64,000 nt of DNA from Nitrobacter sp051535215 (GTDB lineage Bacteria > Pseudomonadota > Alphaproteobacteria > Rhizobiales > Xanthobacteraceae): NCBI RefSeq assembly GCF_051535215.1, contig NZ_JBPPLY010000009.1, positions 1-64,000 of the forward strand, given 5' to 3'. The translations under genes and the position numbers were made by a program. Below, piece after piece: positions 19,250-28,109 of the stretch. Each line of letters starts with the position of its first letter. Position 1 is the first letter of the stretch. The notes below the pieces were generated by a model. That model saw only the letters and a program-made list of their open reading frames with translations. It was not told the origin of the DNA and did no database searches.

Positions 19250-20233
19250 TCACACCACGTGATCGGGCGCGAGGGCGCAATCGACGCCGTCCGATGTCTC
19301 GATTTGCAGTGTTGCGTGGCCGATGCCGAAGCGGCGCTGCAGTTCGCGGCAGGTTTCGGTCAGAAATGCATCGCCGGGATTTCCCGCCGGCATGACCAGA
19401 TGCGCGGTCAGCGCGGTTTCGGTGGTGCTCATCGGCCAGATATGGAGGTCGTGGATCGACGCAACGCCGGGATGCTCGCCGAGGAAGGTGCGCACGGCAG
19501 TCGGATCGATGCCGGAAGGCACCGCTGCCAGCGTCATCGCGGTGCTTTCGCGCAAAAGGCCCCACGTGCCCCAGACGATGACAGCGACAATGACAAGACT
19601 CATCGCCGGATCGAGCCACAACCATCCCGTCATCAGCATCGCCGCGGCGGCCAGAACAACGCCAAGCGAGACGGCGGCATCCGCCATCATGTGCAGGTAG
19701 GCGCCGCGAATATTGAGGTCGGTGTTGCGGCCCGATGCGAACAGCCATGCGGTGATGCCGTTGATGACAATCCCGATCGCGGCAACCACCATCACCGTCA
19801 GGCTTGCGATCGGTTCGGGATGGAGCAGCCGCTGGATCGCTTCGAGCAGGATCGCGCCGCATGCAACCAGCAGGAGGATCGCGTTCACGAGCGCGGCCAG
19901 GATCGAGGTTTTGCGCAGGCCATAAGTCAGGCGCGGCGTCGGCGGGCGCCGCGACAGCACGGCCGCGATCCACGCAACGACCAATCCGAGCACGTCGGAC
20001 AGATTGTGTCCCGCATCCGCAAGAAGCGCCGTGGAATTCGCGGCGAAGCCGTAGCCGGCCTCGACGAGAACGAACGCGGTATTCAGGCCGATCCCGATGA
20101 CGAAGGCGCGGCCGAAGTCCGTGGCGTGGGCATGGCCGCAATGACCATGCGCGCCGTGATCATGCCCGTCATGATCGTGCCCATGGCGCGCATGATCGTG
20201 GTCGGGGGTGTCGTGACGATGGCTGCCCTGCAT
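19250..20233 (-). CDS. Cation diffusion facilitator (CzcD/ZitB-type metal exporter)
   Basis: Proton-driven exporter of zinc or a similar divalent metal from the cytoplasm. The N-terminal 35 residues are a His/Asp tail (HDHARHGHDHDGHDHG). Six membrane helices follow, with the HxxxD metal sites LADAGHNLSD in helix 2 and YLHMMADAAVS in helix 5, and a C-terminal cytoplasmic domain containing VASIHDLHIWPMS. The 327-residue length is normal. It stands alone, convergent with nothing nearby; a repeat element lies just upstream of its start. Confidence 0.92.
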   Translation of the reverse strand: MQGSHRHDTPDHDHARHGHDHDGHDHGAHGHCGHAHATDFGRAFVIGIGLNTAFVLVEAGYGFAANSTALLADAGHNLSDVLGLVVAWIAAVLSRRPPTPRLTYGLRKTSILAALVNAILLLVACGAILLEAIQRLLHPEPIASLTVMVVAAIGIVINGITAWLFASGRNTDLNIRGAYLHMMADAAVSLGVVLAAAAMLMTGWLWLDPAMSLVIVAVIVWGTWGLLRESTAMTLAAVPSGIDPTAVRTFLGEHPGVASIHDLHIWPMSTTETALTAHLVMPAGNPGDAFLTETCRELQRRFGIGHATLQIETSDGVDCALAPDHVV

Positions 20234-20245
20234 ATGCCAAGTCTA

Positions 20246-20372
20246 GAGCCTTTTCGCTTCTGATGGTATCAGAAGCGAGGCTCTGTGATTTGTTTTGACG
20301 CGTTTTCTCACGCGAACCGGTATCCACCCTCAAGTTAAGCCCGAGGACATGCTTCGCTCGAAAACGCTTTGG
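20246..20372. repeat. Dispersed hairpin repeat, long copy in the opposite orientation
   Basis: Starts with hairpin GAGCC-TTTT-CGCTTCTGAT-GGT-ATCAGAAGCG-A-GGCTC (20246-20283). It continues through TTGTTTTGACGCGTTTTC and ACGCGAACCGGTATCCAC to CGAGGACATGCTTCGCTCG. The reverse complement matches 16928-17043 along its length, and the part around GGTTCGCGTGA matches 2525-2586. Confidence 0.78.
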
Positions 20373-20503
20373 CATCGGCCGGGAGTTCTGGCGACGGCGG
20401 CAGGCGCTGTCATCGCGGTGATATTTTATAACGTAACGTACGAATCCGCCGCGCGAGACGACGCACGTTACAGTGCCACCCAAGTGCTACGGATCGCTTG
20501 GCA

Positions 20504-20908
20504 TCACCCGACGGCACTCACCGTCAGCGAACGCCATCCGCCGGACGGCGTCTGGAACTCGATGCTTTGTCCCGCAGACAGGCCGATGAGGGCCGCGCCG
20601 ATAGGCGTGAGGATCGAGATCTTGCCGGCATCCACGTCGGCCTCTTCCGGGTAAACCAGAGTGACCGTTCGCTGCTGGCCGCTGATGTCATCGACGAACG
20701 TCACTTCAGACTGCATCGTCACGACGTTGCCCGCGGATCGATCGGCCGGAATGATTTCGGCGCGATCGATTTCGCGCGCAAGAAATTCCGCCGTCGCCGG
20801 ATATTTTTCCATCGCGGCTTCGGCAAGAAGGCGCAGGCGGTCGACATCGCGCGCGCTGATGGCGATGGCGGGAAGGCGGGTCTGCAGATTGTCCAGCATG
20901 GTGTTCAC
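20504..20908 (-). CDS. rnk: Regulator of nucleoside diphosphate kinase (Rnk), GreA/GreB-like
   Basis: Rnk binds RNA polymerase in the manner of GreA/GreB C-terminal domains. The 134-residue protein has an N-terminal short helical part (ARDVDRLRLLAEAAMEKYP, AEFLAREIDRAEII) and a C-terminal FKBP-like domain with LVYPEEADVDAGKISILTP, IGAALIGLSAGQSI and EFQTPSGGWRSLTV. The last is the diagnostic stretch of this family. There are two possible start Mets (residues 1 and 4). Single gene. Confidence 0.88.
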   Translation of the reverse strand: MNTMLDNLQTRLPAIAISARDVDRLRLLAEAAMEKYPATAEFLAREIDRAEIIPADRSAGNVVTMQSEVTFVDDISGQQRTVTLVYPEEADVDAGKISILTPIGAALIGLSAGQSIEFQTPSGGWRSLTVSAVG

Positions 20909-21242
20909 CGCGAATTGGCCGTGTCGGGATCGGTGCGATCACGCGACCCGGCTGGCACGGCTCGCGACGAAAGACGCATCGCTCAACGTGCCGGGATGAT
21001 GAAGTGTTCGGTTTAGGGATGCAGTCGAACTATCCCGGACGGCACGGACGCGCGCGTCCGTCCGGGTCACCGTCCTGCTTGGAGGTGACCTGCGCGCAGC
21101 AACCAACGGTTATTGCAAGCGTTCGACATCATCATTCAAAAGTAGGGCGCTCCGCGGGGATGTCAATGCGCGGGCCGCGACATCTTGGCGCGTGTCGCGA
21201 TGATCAAGGCATCGCGCGCCGGCGGGCTTTATCTGACCCCGT

Positions 21243-21836
21243 TCATGCCGCCCGCGGTAGCGGCCGCCGTCGCGCATGATCTTTCCGCGCTCCCGGCGCA
21301 ATAACGCCGGTCGCTGTAATCAGACCCGAGGCGCCTTTCAGCGCGCCCGGGCGCAATTCAAGCCCCAGCAACCGGTTGCGTTCGAACGGTCCCGGCAGGG
21401 ACAGGCTGCGGATCCCGAGCGCGGAGAAGCCGAAGCGCGAATAATACGGCGCATCGCCGAGCAGAATCACCGCGCCATGGCCGCGCGTCCGCGCGACACT
21501 GAGCGCGCGCGTCATCAACGCGGCGCCGACGCCAAGCCCGCGGCAGGATGCATCGACCGCGAGCGGCCCGAGCATCAGCGCCGGAATATCGCCGGCGGTG
21601 ACGTGCCACAATCGTACGGTCCCGATCAGTTTGCCTCGATGCGTCGCCGTAAAGGCGAGACCTTCGGCCGGGTTCCGTCCCTCACGCAGGCGCTGACAAG
21701 TGCGCGCATGGCGGTTTTCGCCGAAGCTCGCGTCAAGCAGCGCCTCGCGCGTGGCGACGTCCGAAGGGCGCTCGGCGCGGACGACAAACGGAGTGGCTTC
21801 GATGTGATTGGCGATCTTGGTCAGAACAGCAGTCAT
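21243..21836 (-). CDS. GNAT-family N-acetyltransferase (YhbS-like)
   Basis: Uses acetyl-CoA to acetylate an unknown amine. The acetyl-CoA binding motif A is seen as LGPLAVDASCRGLGVGAALM (R/Q-x-x-G-x-G/A form), followed by ILLGDAPYYSRFGF, typical of the YhbS subgroup. Length is 197 residues. It lies 128 bp downstream of the ornithine decarboxylase gene on the same strand; a polyamine substrate is conceivable but the sequence does not show it. Confidence 0.82.
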   Translation of the reverse strand: MTAVLTKIANHIEATPFVVRAERPSDVATREALLDASFGENRHARTCQRLREGRNPAEGLAFTATHRGKLIGTVRLWHVTAGDIPALMLGPLAVDASCRGLGVGAALMTRALSVARTRGHGAVILLGDAPYYSRFGFSALGIRSLSLPGPFERNRLLGLELRPGALKGASGLITATGVIAPGARKDHARRRPLPRAA

Positions 21837-21964
21837 GGCGCGTCAATCCCCACTCCGGCGGACCAATGGCCGCGGAGTTGTCAGCAAAACGATTGTGACG
21901 GGGTGGAAGCCGGAGGTCCGGCTTCCGGTTCTCGTTTATCTCCCGCGAACGGGAGAGCTTGCAC

Positions 21965-23107
21965 TCAGATGTGGTACGTCTTCAGCGGCGGGAAGCCGTT
22001 GAAGGCCACCGAGGAGTAAGTCGACGTATAGGCGCCGGTGCCTTCGATCAGCAGCTTGTCGCCGATCTCGAGCGTCACCGGAAGCGGATACGGCTGCTTT
22101 TCATAGAGCACGTCGGCCGAGTCGCAGGTTGGCCCGGCCAGCACGCATGGCGTCATCTCGGCGCCGTCATGCCGCGTCCTGATGGCGTAGCGGATCGACT
22201 CGTCCATGGTTTCGGCAAGGCCGCCGAACTTGCCGATGTCGAGATAGACCCAGCGGTTCTCGTCGTCGTCGCTCTTCTTCGAGATCAGAACGACTTCCGC
22301 CTCGATCACGCCGGCATTGCCAACCATGCCGCGGCCCGGCTCGATGATGGTCTCCGGGATCTGGTTGCCGAAGTGCTTGCGCAGCGCACGGAAGATCGAC
22401 CGGCCGTACTGCACGACCGGCGGAACGTCCTTGAGGTACCTGGTCGGGAAGCCCCCGCCCATGTTGACCATGGTCAGGTTGATTCCGCGCTCGGCGCAGT
22501 CGCGGAACACCTGCGACGCCATCGCGAGCGCGCGGTCCCACGCCTTCACCTTGCGTTGCTGTGAGCCGACATGGAACGAGATGCCGACCGGCTCGAGATT
22601 CAGGCGCTTGGCGAGGTCGAGCACGTCGACCGCCATTTCCGGATCGCAGCCGAACTTGCGCGACAGCGGCCACTCGGCGCCGGCGCAATCATAGAGGATG
22701 CGGCAGAACACCTTCGCAGCCGGCGCGACGCGCGCGATCTTCTCGACCTCGGCGGTGCAGTCGACTGCGAACAGGCGAATGCCGAGCGCGTAGGCGCGCG
22801 CGATGTCGCGCTCCTTCTTGATGGTGTTGCCGAAGGAGATGCGGTCCGGCGTCGCGCCGGCGGCCAGCGCCATCTCGATCTCCGCGACGGTTGCGGTGTC
22901 GAAGCACGAGCCGAGCGAAGCAAGCAGGGTCAGCACCTCGGGCGCCGGGTTGGCCTTCACCGCATAGAACACGCGCGAATCCGGCAACGCCTTCGCGAAG
23001 GTCTGGTAGTTGTCGCGCACGACGTCGAGATCGACCACGAGGCAGGGCTCGGTGTCGTTGCCTTTGTTGCGGCGATCGCGCAGGAATTCCTGAATGCGTT
23101 CGGTCAT
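21965..23107 (-). CDS. odc: Ornithine decarboxylase, fold-III PLP type
   Basis: Decarboxylates ornithine (possibly also lysine) to putrescine, the substrate for homospermidine synthase. The PLP lysine is in FYAVKANP, with SFHVGSQ, NMGGGFPTRY, IEPGRGMVGNAG and the active-site Cys in GPTCDSADV. The 380-residue protein is of the eukaryote-like alphaproteobacterial type. The ATG at 23107 is preferred to the in-frame TTG at 23119, because GGAGG sits 6 nt before it. The long leader upstream probably carries the speF RNA motif. Confidence 0.94.
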   Translation of the reverse strand: MTERIQEFLRDRRNKGNDTEPCLVVDLDVVRDNYQTFAKALPDSRVFYAVKANPAPEVLTLLASLGSCFDTATVAEIEMALAAGATPDRISFGNTIKKERDIARAYALGIRLFAVDCTAEVEKIARVAPAAKVFCRILYDCAGAEWPLSRKFGCDPEMAVDVLDLAKRLNLEPVGISFHVGSQQRKVKAWDRALAMASQVFRDCAERGINLTMVNMGGGFPTRYLKDVPPVVQYGRSIFRALRKHFGNQIPETIIEPGRGMVGNAGVIEAEVVLISKKSDDDENRWVYLDIGKFGGLAETMDESIRYAIRTRHDGAEMTPCVLAGPTCDSADVLYEKQPYPLPVTLEIGDKLLIEGTGAYTSTYSSVAFNGFPPLKTYHI

Positions 23108-23119
23108 AGCACCCTCCAA

Positions 23120-23260
23120 ACGGTCCAGCGACGGACTCGTTCAAAATGATGTCGGTGTGAACGTTCAGGCCGTGCCGCACGATGGAGGCGCGACAGAGCC
23201 TTGCGTTCAAACCAACTGTGCTGCCGTGGATTGGTTGGGATGATCCCGCCCGCACACCTG
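23120..23260 (-). ncRNA. Probable speF-type structured leader of the ornithine decarboxylase mRNA
   Basis: A speF RNA motif is known upstream of ornithine decarboxylase genes in alphaproteobacteria. In this leader, reading on the minus strand, CCATCGTGCGGCACGGCC is followed by the palindrome TGAACGTTCA and a further TGAACGAGTCC. CGTG-CGG-CACG and GTTCA...TGAAC can form stems. The stretch sits within 150 nt of the start codon in an otherwise gene-free region. I identify it from position and partial recall of the motif, not from a covariance search, so its ends are approximate. Confidence 0.45.
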
Positions 23261-23590
23261 GCAATGAAGGACAAGCCTTTTCAGTAGCCCGCGCCGGCGG
23301 TGGAAGGCCGGTAGAGACCAAAAAAGCCCGATCCGTCGTTGCTTTAAGTCGCGTCCCCCGTTGAGAGCGGGGTGCGCCGGTTCGCCTCCGGCTGCCAGTC
23401 ACGGTTGCAAGGAGCAAAGCGCCTTGACGGCATCCCTGGAGAGAGATGCTGGCCTCTCAGTTCGATCGGATCGGACCGACCTGAGCGACCTCGGCGACTT
23501 CACCCTTGGCGGCTGTCCGGCCTCTTGTCCGGATACCTACCGACTGACACACGACCACAGGCACGTGCGAAATTGGGCAGAAGCGGAGAT

Positions 23591-23719
23591 ATGTCTTTTG
23601 ACCCGGCTTCGCAAGAAATTTTTTGCCGCGGAGACGGGTTTCTCCACGATGCGGTCATTAGAGACGCAGAGCCACGCGCTGAAGATGAACGGATGTTTAG
23701 ATTGTTTAATGAAGTGTAA
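23591..23719 (+). CDS. Possible 42-residue small protein
   Basis: Short frame beginning MSFDPASQEIFC and ending MFRLFNEV, acidic, with codon choice that looks protein-like (Phe, Asp and Glu rich and not Arg/Pro rich like the shadow frames around it). GGAG lies before the ATG but only 2 nt away, which is too close for a good ribosome site. No family recognised. Confidence 0.22.
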   Translation: MSFDPASQEIFCRGDGFLHDAVIRDAEPRAEDERMFRLFNEV

Positions 23720-23771
23720 GAAGCGCGCGCTTGCAGGCGGGCAAGTTAGCCCTGTGCCGCAGCGATTTCCG

Positions 23772-24032
23772 TCAACCGCGACGCACGAAGGGTTCGACGC
23801 GCTGGGCGGCGCGGATGAAGTTGATCATCACGAACACGCCGATCACGAACAGCACTGCCTGGAGGATGTGCGCCTCCATTTCGCTGAGACCGAACAGGAT
23901 GGCGAGCGCCCAGCCGCCGGCGAACGCCGCGCCGAACACTTCCGCGCCGATCAGAATCGCCGCCGAGATGACGGTGATGACGCTTGGCCAGATGATCTGG
24001 CGCGAGGTGGAAGCGGACGGTTGCGAGTTCAT
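23772..24032 (-). CDS. Hypothetical small two-helix membrane protein
   Basis: 86 residues from the ATG at 24032 (MNSQPSAS). There are two hydrophobic helices: about residues 13-38 (WPSVITVISAAILIGAEVFG) and about 52-72 (HILQAVLFVIGVFVMI). A basic end, AAQRVEPFVRRG, follows. An open frame runs 20 codons further upstream, but that extension has no protein-like features. Divergent from the M3 peptidase gene. Function unknown. Confidence 0.65.
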   Translation of the reverse strand: MNSQPSASTSRQIIWPSVITVISAAILIGAEVFGAAFAGGWALAILFGLSEMEAHILQAVLFVIGVFVMINFIRAAQRVEPFVRRG

Positions 24033-24184
24033 ATCAAGGGTCCCGTTATTGGCGGCAATCTCTCCGAAAATGCCGCCCGCGGCAAGCGCCAATGGACCAA
24101 AAAGGTCGCATCGCGTGTTATAGTTCCGATGCCTCCGGATAGCGGCAAATGCGCGGCAACGGCAAAGGCAAAAGCAGGAGCCTC

Positions 24185-26275
24185 ATGTCAGACACGCCTC
24201 AATCGCTGCCTACCGCTGCCGGTCTGGATAATCCGCTGCTGAAAGCGTGGCAAACGCCTTTTCAGACCCCGCCGTTCGCCGAGATCGCGCCTGAACACTT
24301 CCTGCCGGCTTTCGAGCAGGCGTTTGCCGATCATGCCGCCGAGATCGCCGCCATCACCCACGATCCGTCGGCGCCGGACTTCGCCAACACCGTCACCGCG
24401 CTGGAGCGTTCGGGCAAGCTGCTCACGAAAGTGTCGGCGGTGTTCTATGATCTGGTGTCGGCACACTCCAATCCGGTGCTGCTCGAGATCGACAAGGATG
24501 TCACCTTGCGGATGGCTCGGCACTGGAACCCGATCATGATGAACGCGGTGCTGTTCGGCCGCATCGCGCAGGTTTATCAGAATCGCGCGTCGCTCGGCCT
24601 GACGGGGGAGCAGTTGCGACTTCTGGAACGCACCTATATCCGCTTCCATCGCGCCGGCGCCGGCCTCGACGAGGCCGCCAAGACGCGGATGGCCGAAATC
24701 AATGAACGTCTCGCGCAACTCGGCACCACCTTCAGCCACAACCTGCTCGGCGACGAGCAGGCCTGGTTTCTGGAACTCGGCGAGGATGACCTCGACGGCC
24801 TGCCTGACAGCTTCGTTGCGGCGGCGCGCGCTGCCGCCGAAGAGCGTGGGCTCGCCGGCAAGGCCGTGGTCACCACGTCGCGTTCGTCCGTTGAGCCGTT
24901 CCTGAAGAGTTCGCGTCGGCGCGACCTGCGCGAAAAGGTCTACAAGGCGTTCACGGCGCGCGGCGATAACGGCAACGCCCATGACAACAACGCCGTGATC
25001 CCGGAAGTCCTCGCTCTCCGCGAGGAGCGGGCGAAGCTGCTGGGCTATCCGACTTTCGCCGCCTATCGCTTCGAGGACTCCATGGCGCGGACGCCTGAGG
25101 CCGCCCGCAATCTCCTGGAGCGGGTCTGGAAGCCGGCACGCGAGCGGGCGTTCGCAGACCGCGACGCCTTGCAGGACCTGATCACCGAGGAGGGCGGCAA
25201 CTTCACCCTCGCGCCGTGGGACTGGCGCTACTACGCCGAGAAGCTGCGGCAGATCCGCGCCGACTTCGACGACGATGCGATCAAGCCGTATCTGACGCTG
25301 GAGGGCATGATCGACGCCGCCTTCGACTGTGCGCATCGGCTGTTCGGGCTTACCTTTTCCGAACGCAAGGACATCCCGGTCTGGCATCCGGACGTCCGGG
25401 TCTGGGAGGTGAAAGATGCCACCGGCAGGCATCAGGCGCTGTTCTACGGAGATTATTTCGCGCGCGCCTCGAAGCGGTCCGGCGCGTGGATGACGTCGCT
25501 GCGCGACCAGCAGAAGCTCGACGGCGACGTCGCGCCGCTGGTGATCAACGTTTGCAACTTCGCCAAAGGCTCCGAGGGTGAGCCCGCGCTGCTGTCGCCG
25601 GACGATGCGCGCACCCTGTTCCATGAGTTCGGCCACGGCCTGCACGGCATGCTCTCGAACGTCACCTATCCCTCGCTGTCGGGCACCAGCGTGTTCACCG
25701 ATTTCGTCGAACTGCCCTCACAGCTTTACGAGCACTGGCAGGAGCAGCCGCAGGTGCTGCGGCAATTCGCCAGGCACTATCAGACCGGCGAACCTTTGCC
25801 CGATGATCTGCTCACGCGTTTCCTCGCCGCGCGACAATTCAACCAGGGCTTCGCTACCGTGGAATTCGTCGCCTCGGCGCTTCTGGATCTCGAGTTCCAC
25901 AGCCAGCCGGCGTCGGCGGTTCGCGATGTCGGGGCCTTTGAGCGTGCGGAACTGGAGAAGATCGGCATGCCGGCGGAAATCGCAATGCGGCATCGTCCGA
26001 CCCAGTTCGGCCACATCTTCTCCGGAGATCACTATGCTGCAGGCTATTACAGTTACATGTGGTCGGAGGTGATGGATGCCGATGCTTTCGGCGCCTTCGA
26101 GGAGGCCGGCGACATCTTCGATCCGGCGACCGCAAAGCGGCTGCACGACGACATCTATTCGTCGGGCGGCTCGCGCGATCCCGAAGAGGCCTATGTCGCG
26201 TTCCGCGGCCGCAAGCCGGAAGCCGACGCGCTGTTGCGCCGTCGTGGGCTGCTCTCGACGCCGCAGGCGGCGTGA
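24185..26275 (+). CDS. M3-family zinc metallopeptidase (oligopeptidase A / Dcp type)
   Basis: Cytoplasmic zinc endopeptidase or dipeptidyl carboxypeptidase that degrades short peptides. The zinc motif is LFHEFGHGLHGM (HExxH), with the third ligand Glu in the following TDFVELPSQLYEHW region. Substrate-site sequence FSGDHYAAGYYSYMWSEV lies near the C-terminus. The 696-residue length fits. The ATG at 24185, six bases after GGAG, is chosen over an upstream in-frame ATG at 24149. PrlC and Dcp are hard to separate by eye; the YAAGYYSYMW form occurs in both. Confidence 0.9.
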   Translation: MSDTPQSLPTAAGLDNPLLKAWQTPFQTPPFAEIAPEHFLPAFEQAFADHAAEIAAITHDPSAPDFANTVTALERSGKLLTKVSAVFYDLVSAHSNPVLLEIDKDVTLRMARHWNPIMMNAVLFGRIAQVYQNRASLGLTGEQLRLLERTYIRFHRAGAGLDEAAKTRMAEINERLAQLGTTFSHNLLGDEQAWFLELGEDDLDGLPDSFVAAARAAAEERGLAGKAVVTTSRSSVEPFLKSSRRRDLREKVYKAFTARGDNGNAHDNNAVIPEVLALREERAKLLGYPTFAAYRFEDSMARTPEAARNLLERVWKPARERAFADRDALQDLITEEGGNFTLAPWDWRYYAEKLRQIRADFDDDAIKPYLTLEGMIDAAFDCAHRLFGLTFSERKDIPVWHPDVRVWEVKDATGRHQALFYGDYFARASKRSGAWMTSLRDQQKLDGDVAPLVINVCNFAKGSEGEPALLSPDDARTLFHEFGHGLHGMLSNVTYPSLSGTSVFTDFVELPSQLYEHWQEQPQVLRQFARHYQTGEPLPDDLLTRFLAARQFNQGFATVEFVASALLDLEFHSQPASAVRDVGAFERAELEKIGMPAEIAMRHRPTQFGHIFSGDHYAAGYYSYMWSEVMDADAFGAFEEAGDIFDPATAKRLHDDIYSSGGSRDPEEAYVAFRGRKPEADALLRRRGLLSTPQAA

Positions 26276-26326
26276 CCGGAACTTGTCCGGCGCGGTGTTC
26301 TGTTTGGGAGACCCGGTTCGGAATAT

Positions 26327-26725
26327 TCAGAAATGTGCATAGCGCCGGATCAGCGGGAGGAAGAAGATCGCGGTGTTGATCGCAAAGCCGAGGCCCCAGA
26401 GGATCGAGCGCAGCGTCGGCCGGTCGCCGATATAGGTGAAAACGTAAGCGGCACGGACGATCAGGAACAGAACCGCCAGTTCGTCGATCAGATGCTGGGG
26501 AACGGCGCGAAATTCCGCAAGCAGCACGGCTGCCGCGAAAAATGGAAAGGTTTCGATGCCGTTCAGGTGCGCCCCGAGCGCGCGGGCGCGCAGCGGATCG
26601 GCGTAGAATCCGGGATCGCGCGGACGGGCATTGTCGAAGCCGGGAGAGCCCATCGCCTTGAACGGCACGATCGTTACCAAATACAGAACGACCGCCCCGA
26701 AAACGCACCATTCGGCGACCGTCAT
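26327..26725 (-). CDS. MAPEG-family membrane protein
   Basis: A 132-residue inner-membrane protein of the family that includes microsomal glutathione transferases. It has four predicted helices: near the N-terminus (CVFGAVVLYLVTIVPF), in the middle (IETFPFFAAAVLLAEF), then LAVLFLIVRAAYVFTYI and LWGLGFAINTAIFFLPLI. The loop LRARALGAHLNGIETFPFF is the family signature. The start is the ATG at 26725; the much longer open frame upstream is the shadow of hemH. Actual substrate unknown. Confidence 0.85.
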   Translation of the reverse strand: MTVAEWCVFGAVVLYLVTIVPFKAMGSPGFDNARPRDPGFYADPLRARALGAHLNGIETFPFFAAAVLLAEFRAVPQHLIDELAVLFLIVRAAYVFTYIGDRPTLRSILWGLGFAINTAIFFLPLIRRYAHF

Positions 26726-26812
26726 GGCAATTCCCTTCGCGGCCAGTTTCGAAGACAGTAGCGGCAGTTGCGCGGGCTTGACAATAACGGGCAGGCGCGC
26801 GAATCCAGACGG

Positions 26813-27850
26813 ATGACGGTTGTTATTCCTATCGCAAAGGCCAGGACCGCGGCGGGCACGCCGCGGGGACGCGTCGGCGTTCTGCTCGTCAATCTCGGCA
26901 CGCCTGACACCGCCGACGCCCGCGGCGTGCGCATCTATCTGAAGGAATTTTTGTCCGATCCGCGCGTCATCGAGAAGCAGGGCCTGGTCTGGAAGCTGGT
27001 GCTGAACGGCATCATTCTGAATACCCGCCCGCGCCGCAAGGCGCTCGACTACCTGAAGATCTGGAACACCGAGCGCAACGAGTCGCCGATCAAGATCATC
27101 ACGCGGGCGCAGTCGGACAAACTCGCGGCGGCTATCGCAGACCACGATCACGTCGTCGTCGACTGGGCGATGCGCTATGGCAATCCCTCGATGCAATCGC
27201 GCATCGCGGCGCTGGCGGCCCAGGGTTGCGACAGGCTGCTGGTGGTGCCGCTCTATCCGCAATATTCGGCGGCGACCTCCGCCACCGTGTGCGACGAGGC
27301 ATTCCGTGTGTTGAGCGATATGCGCGCGCAGCCGACGCTGCGGGTGACGCCGCCGTACTACGATGATCCCGACTATATCGACGCGCTGGCGGTCTCGATC
27401 GAGCAGCATCTCGCTTCGCTGCCGTTCACGCCCGAAATCATCATGGCCTCATTCCACGGCATGCCGCAGGCCTATATCGAAAAGGGCGACCCCTACCAGG
27501 GACAATGCGTCGCGACCACTGAGGCCCTGCGCAAGCGGATGGGACTCGATGCGTCCAAACTGATGCTGACCTTCCAGTCGCGTTTCGGTTTCGACGAGTG
27601 GCTGCAGCCCTACACCGACAAGACCGTCGAGAAATTGGCGAAGGACGGCGTGAAGCGGCTGGCCGTCGTCACGCCGGGCTTCTCGGCGGATTGTCTGGAG
27701 ACGCTGGAGGAAATCGCGCAGGAGAATGCGCATATCTTCCGCCAGAACGGAGGCGAGGAGTTCACTGCCATTCCATGCCTGAACGACAGCGATCCTGGCA
27801 TGGATGTGATCCGGAAGCTGGTGCTGCGCGAACTTCAGGGCTGGATTTAG
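26813..27850 (+). CDS. hemH: Ferrochelatase
   Basis: Inserts Fe(II) into protoporphyrin IX, the last step of heme synthesis, at the inner face of the membrane. The 345-residue protein has VLLVNLGTPDT at the N-terminus, VVPLYPQYSAATSATV, the metal-site His in MASFHGMPQAYIEKGD, TFQSRFGFDEWLQPYT and VTPGFSADCLETLEEI with its conserved Glu. The ATG at 26813 is preferred to an upstream start at 26768; the ribosome site is weak. Confidence 0.95.
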   Translation: MTVVIPIAKARTAAGTPRGRVGVLLVNLGTPDTADARGVRIYLKEFLSDPRVIEKQGLVWKLVLNGIILNTRPRRKALDYLKIWNTERNESPIKIITRAQSDKLAAAIADHDHVVVDWAMRYGNPSMQSRIAALAAQGCDRLLVVPLYPQYSAATSATVCDEAFRVLSDMRAQPTLRVTPPYYDDPDYIDALAVSIEQHLASLPFTPEIIMASFHGMPQAYIEKGDPYQGQCVATTEALRKRMGLDASKLMLTFQSRFGFDEWLQPYTDKTVEKLAKDGVKRLAVVTPGFSADCLETLEEIAQENAHIFRQNGGEEFTAIPCLNDSDPGMDVIRKLVLRELQGWI

Positions 27851-27857
27851 AATAGAT

Positions 27858-27964
27858 CGTCATTCCGGGGCGGTGCAGAGCGCCGAACCCGGAATCCGGC
27901 CAGATCGAATGCGTCATTTGATTGCTGGATTCCGGATAGCCGCTCCGCGGCTTCCGGAATGACG
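27858..27964. repeat. 107-bp palindromic intergenic element
   Basis: Bounded by perfect 11-bp inverted ends CGTCATTCCGG (27858-27868) and CCGGAATGACG (27954-27964), with internal CCCGGAATCC and GGATTCCGG echoes. It has the form of a MITE- or REP-type element common in Bradyrhizobium-like genomes. It begins 8 bases after the hemH stop. A degenerate relative with GTCATGCCGG...GCGGAATGACG lies between about 17562 and 17660. Confidence 0.6.
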
Positions 27965-28109
27965 GTGCTTTGTCACCGCCTCGTTTTTCGCTAATCGAAC
28001 CATACATCTTTGAGTGGCGACCAAACCGGGAGTTTTGCTGCCTTTCAGTCCGCGCCAGACGATACGGCGCACGCGTTTCTCGAAGGGCGATCCCCCGCAG
28101 GAGACATTC

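Larger units (their letters stand above)
23108..23771. other. 664-bp gap upstream of ornithine decarboxylase
   Basis: The left third is the leader described separately. Around 23300-23345 there is a GC-rich inverted segment followed on the minus strand by GGGCTTTTTTGG, which could end an upstream transcript or be an attenuator. A 42-codon frame at 23591-23719 is listed separately. I see no other convincing gene, tRNA or mobile element; longer open frames across this region have no protein-like features. Confidence 0.5.

Noticed and set aside
18322..19395. 357-codon plus-strand frame
   Set aside because: Antisense to homospermidine synthase; no domain features.
26327..27409. 360-codon minus-strand frame containing the MAPEG protein
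   Set aside because: Only the last 132 codons (from 26725) are MAPEG; the rest is antisense to hemH.
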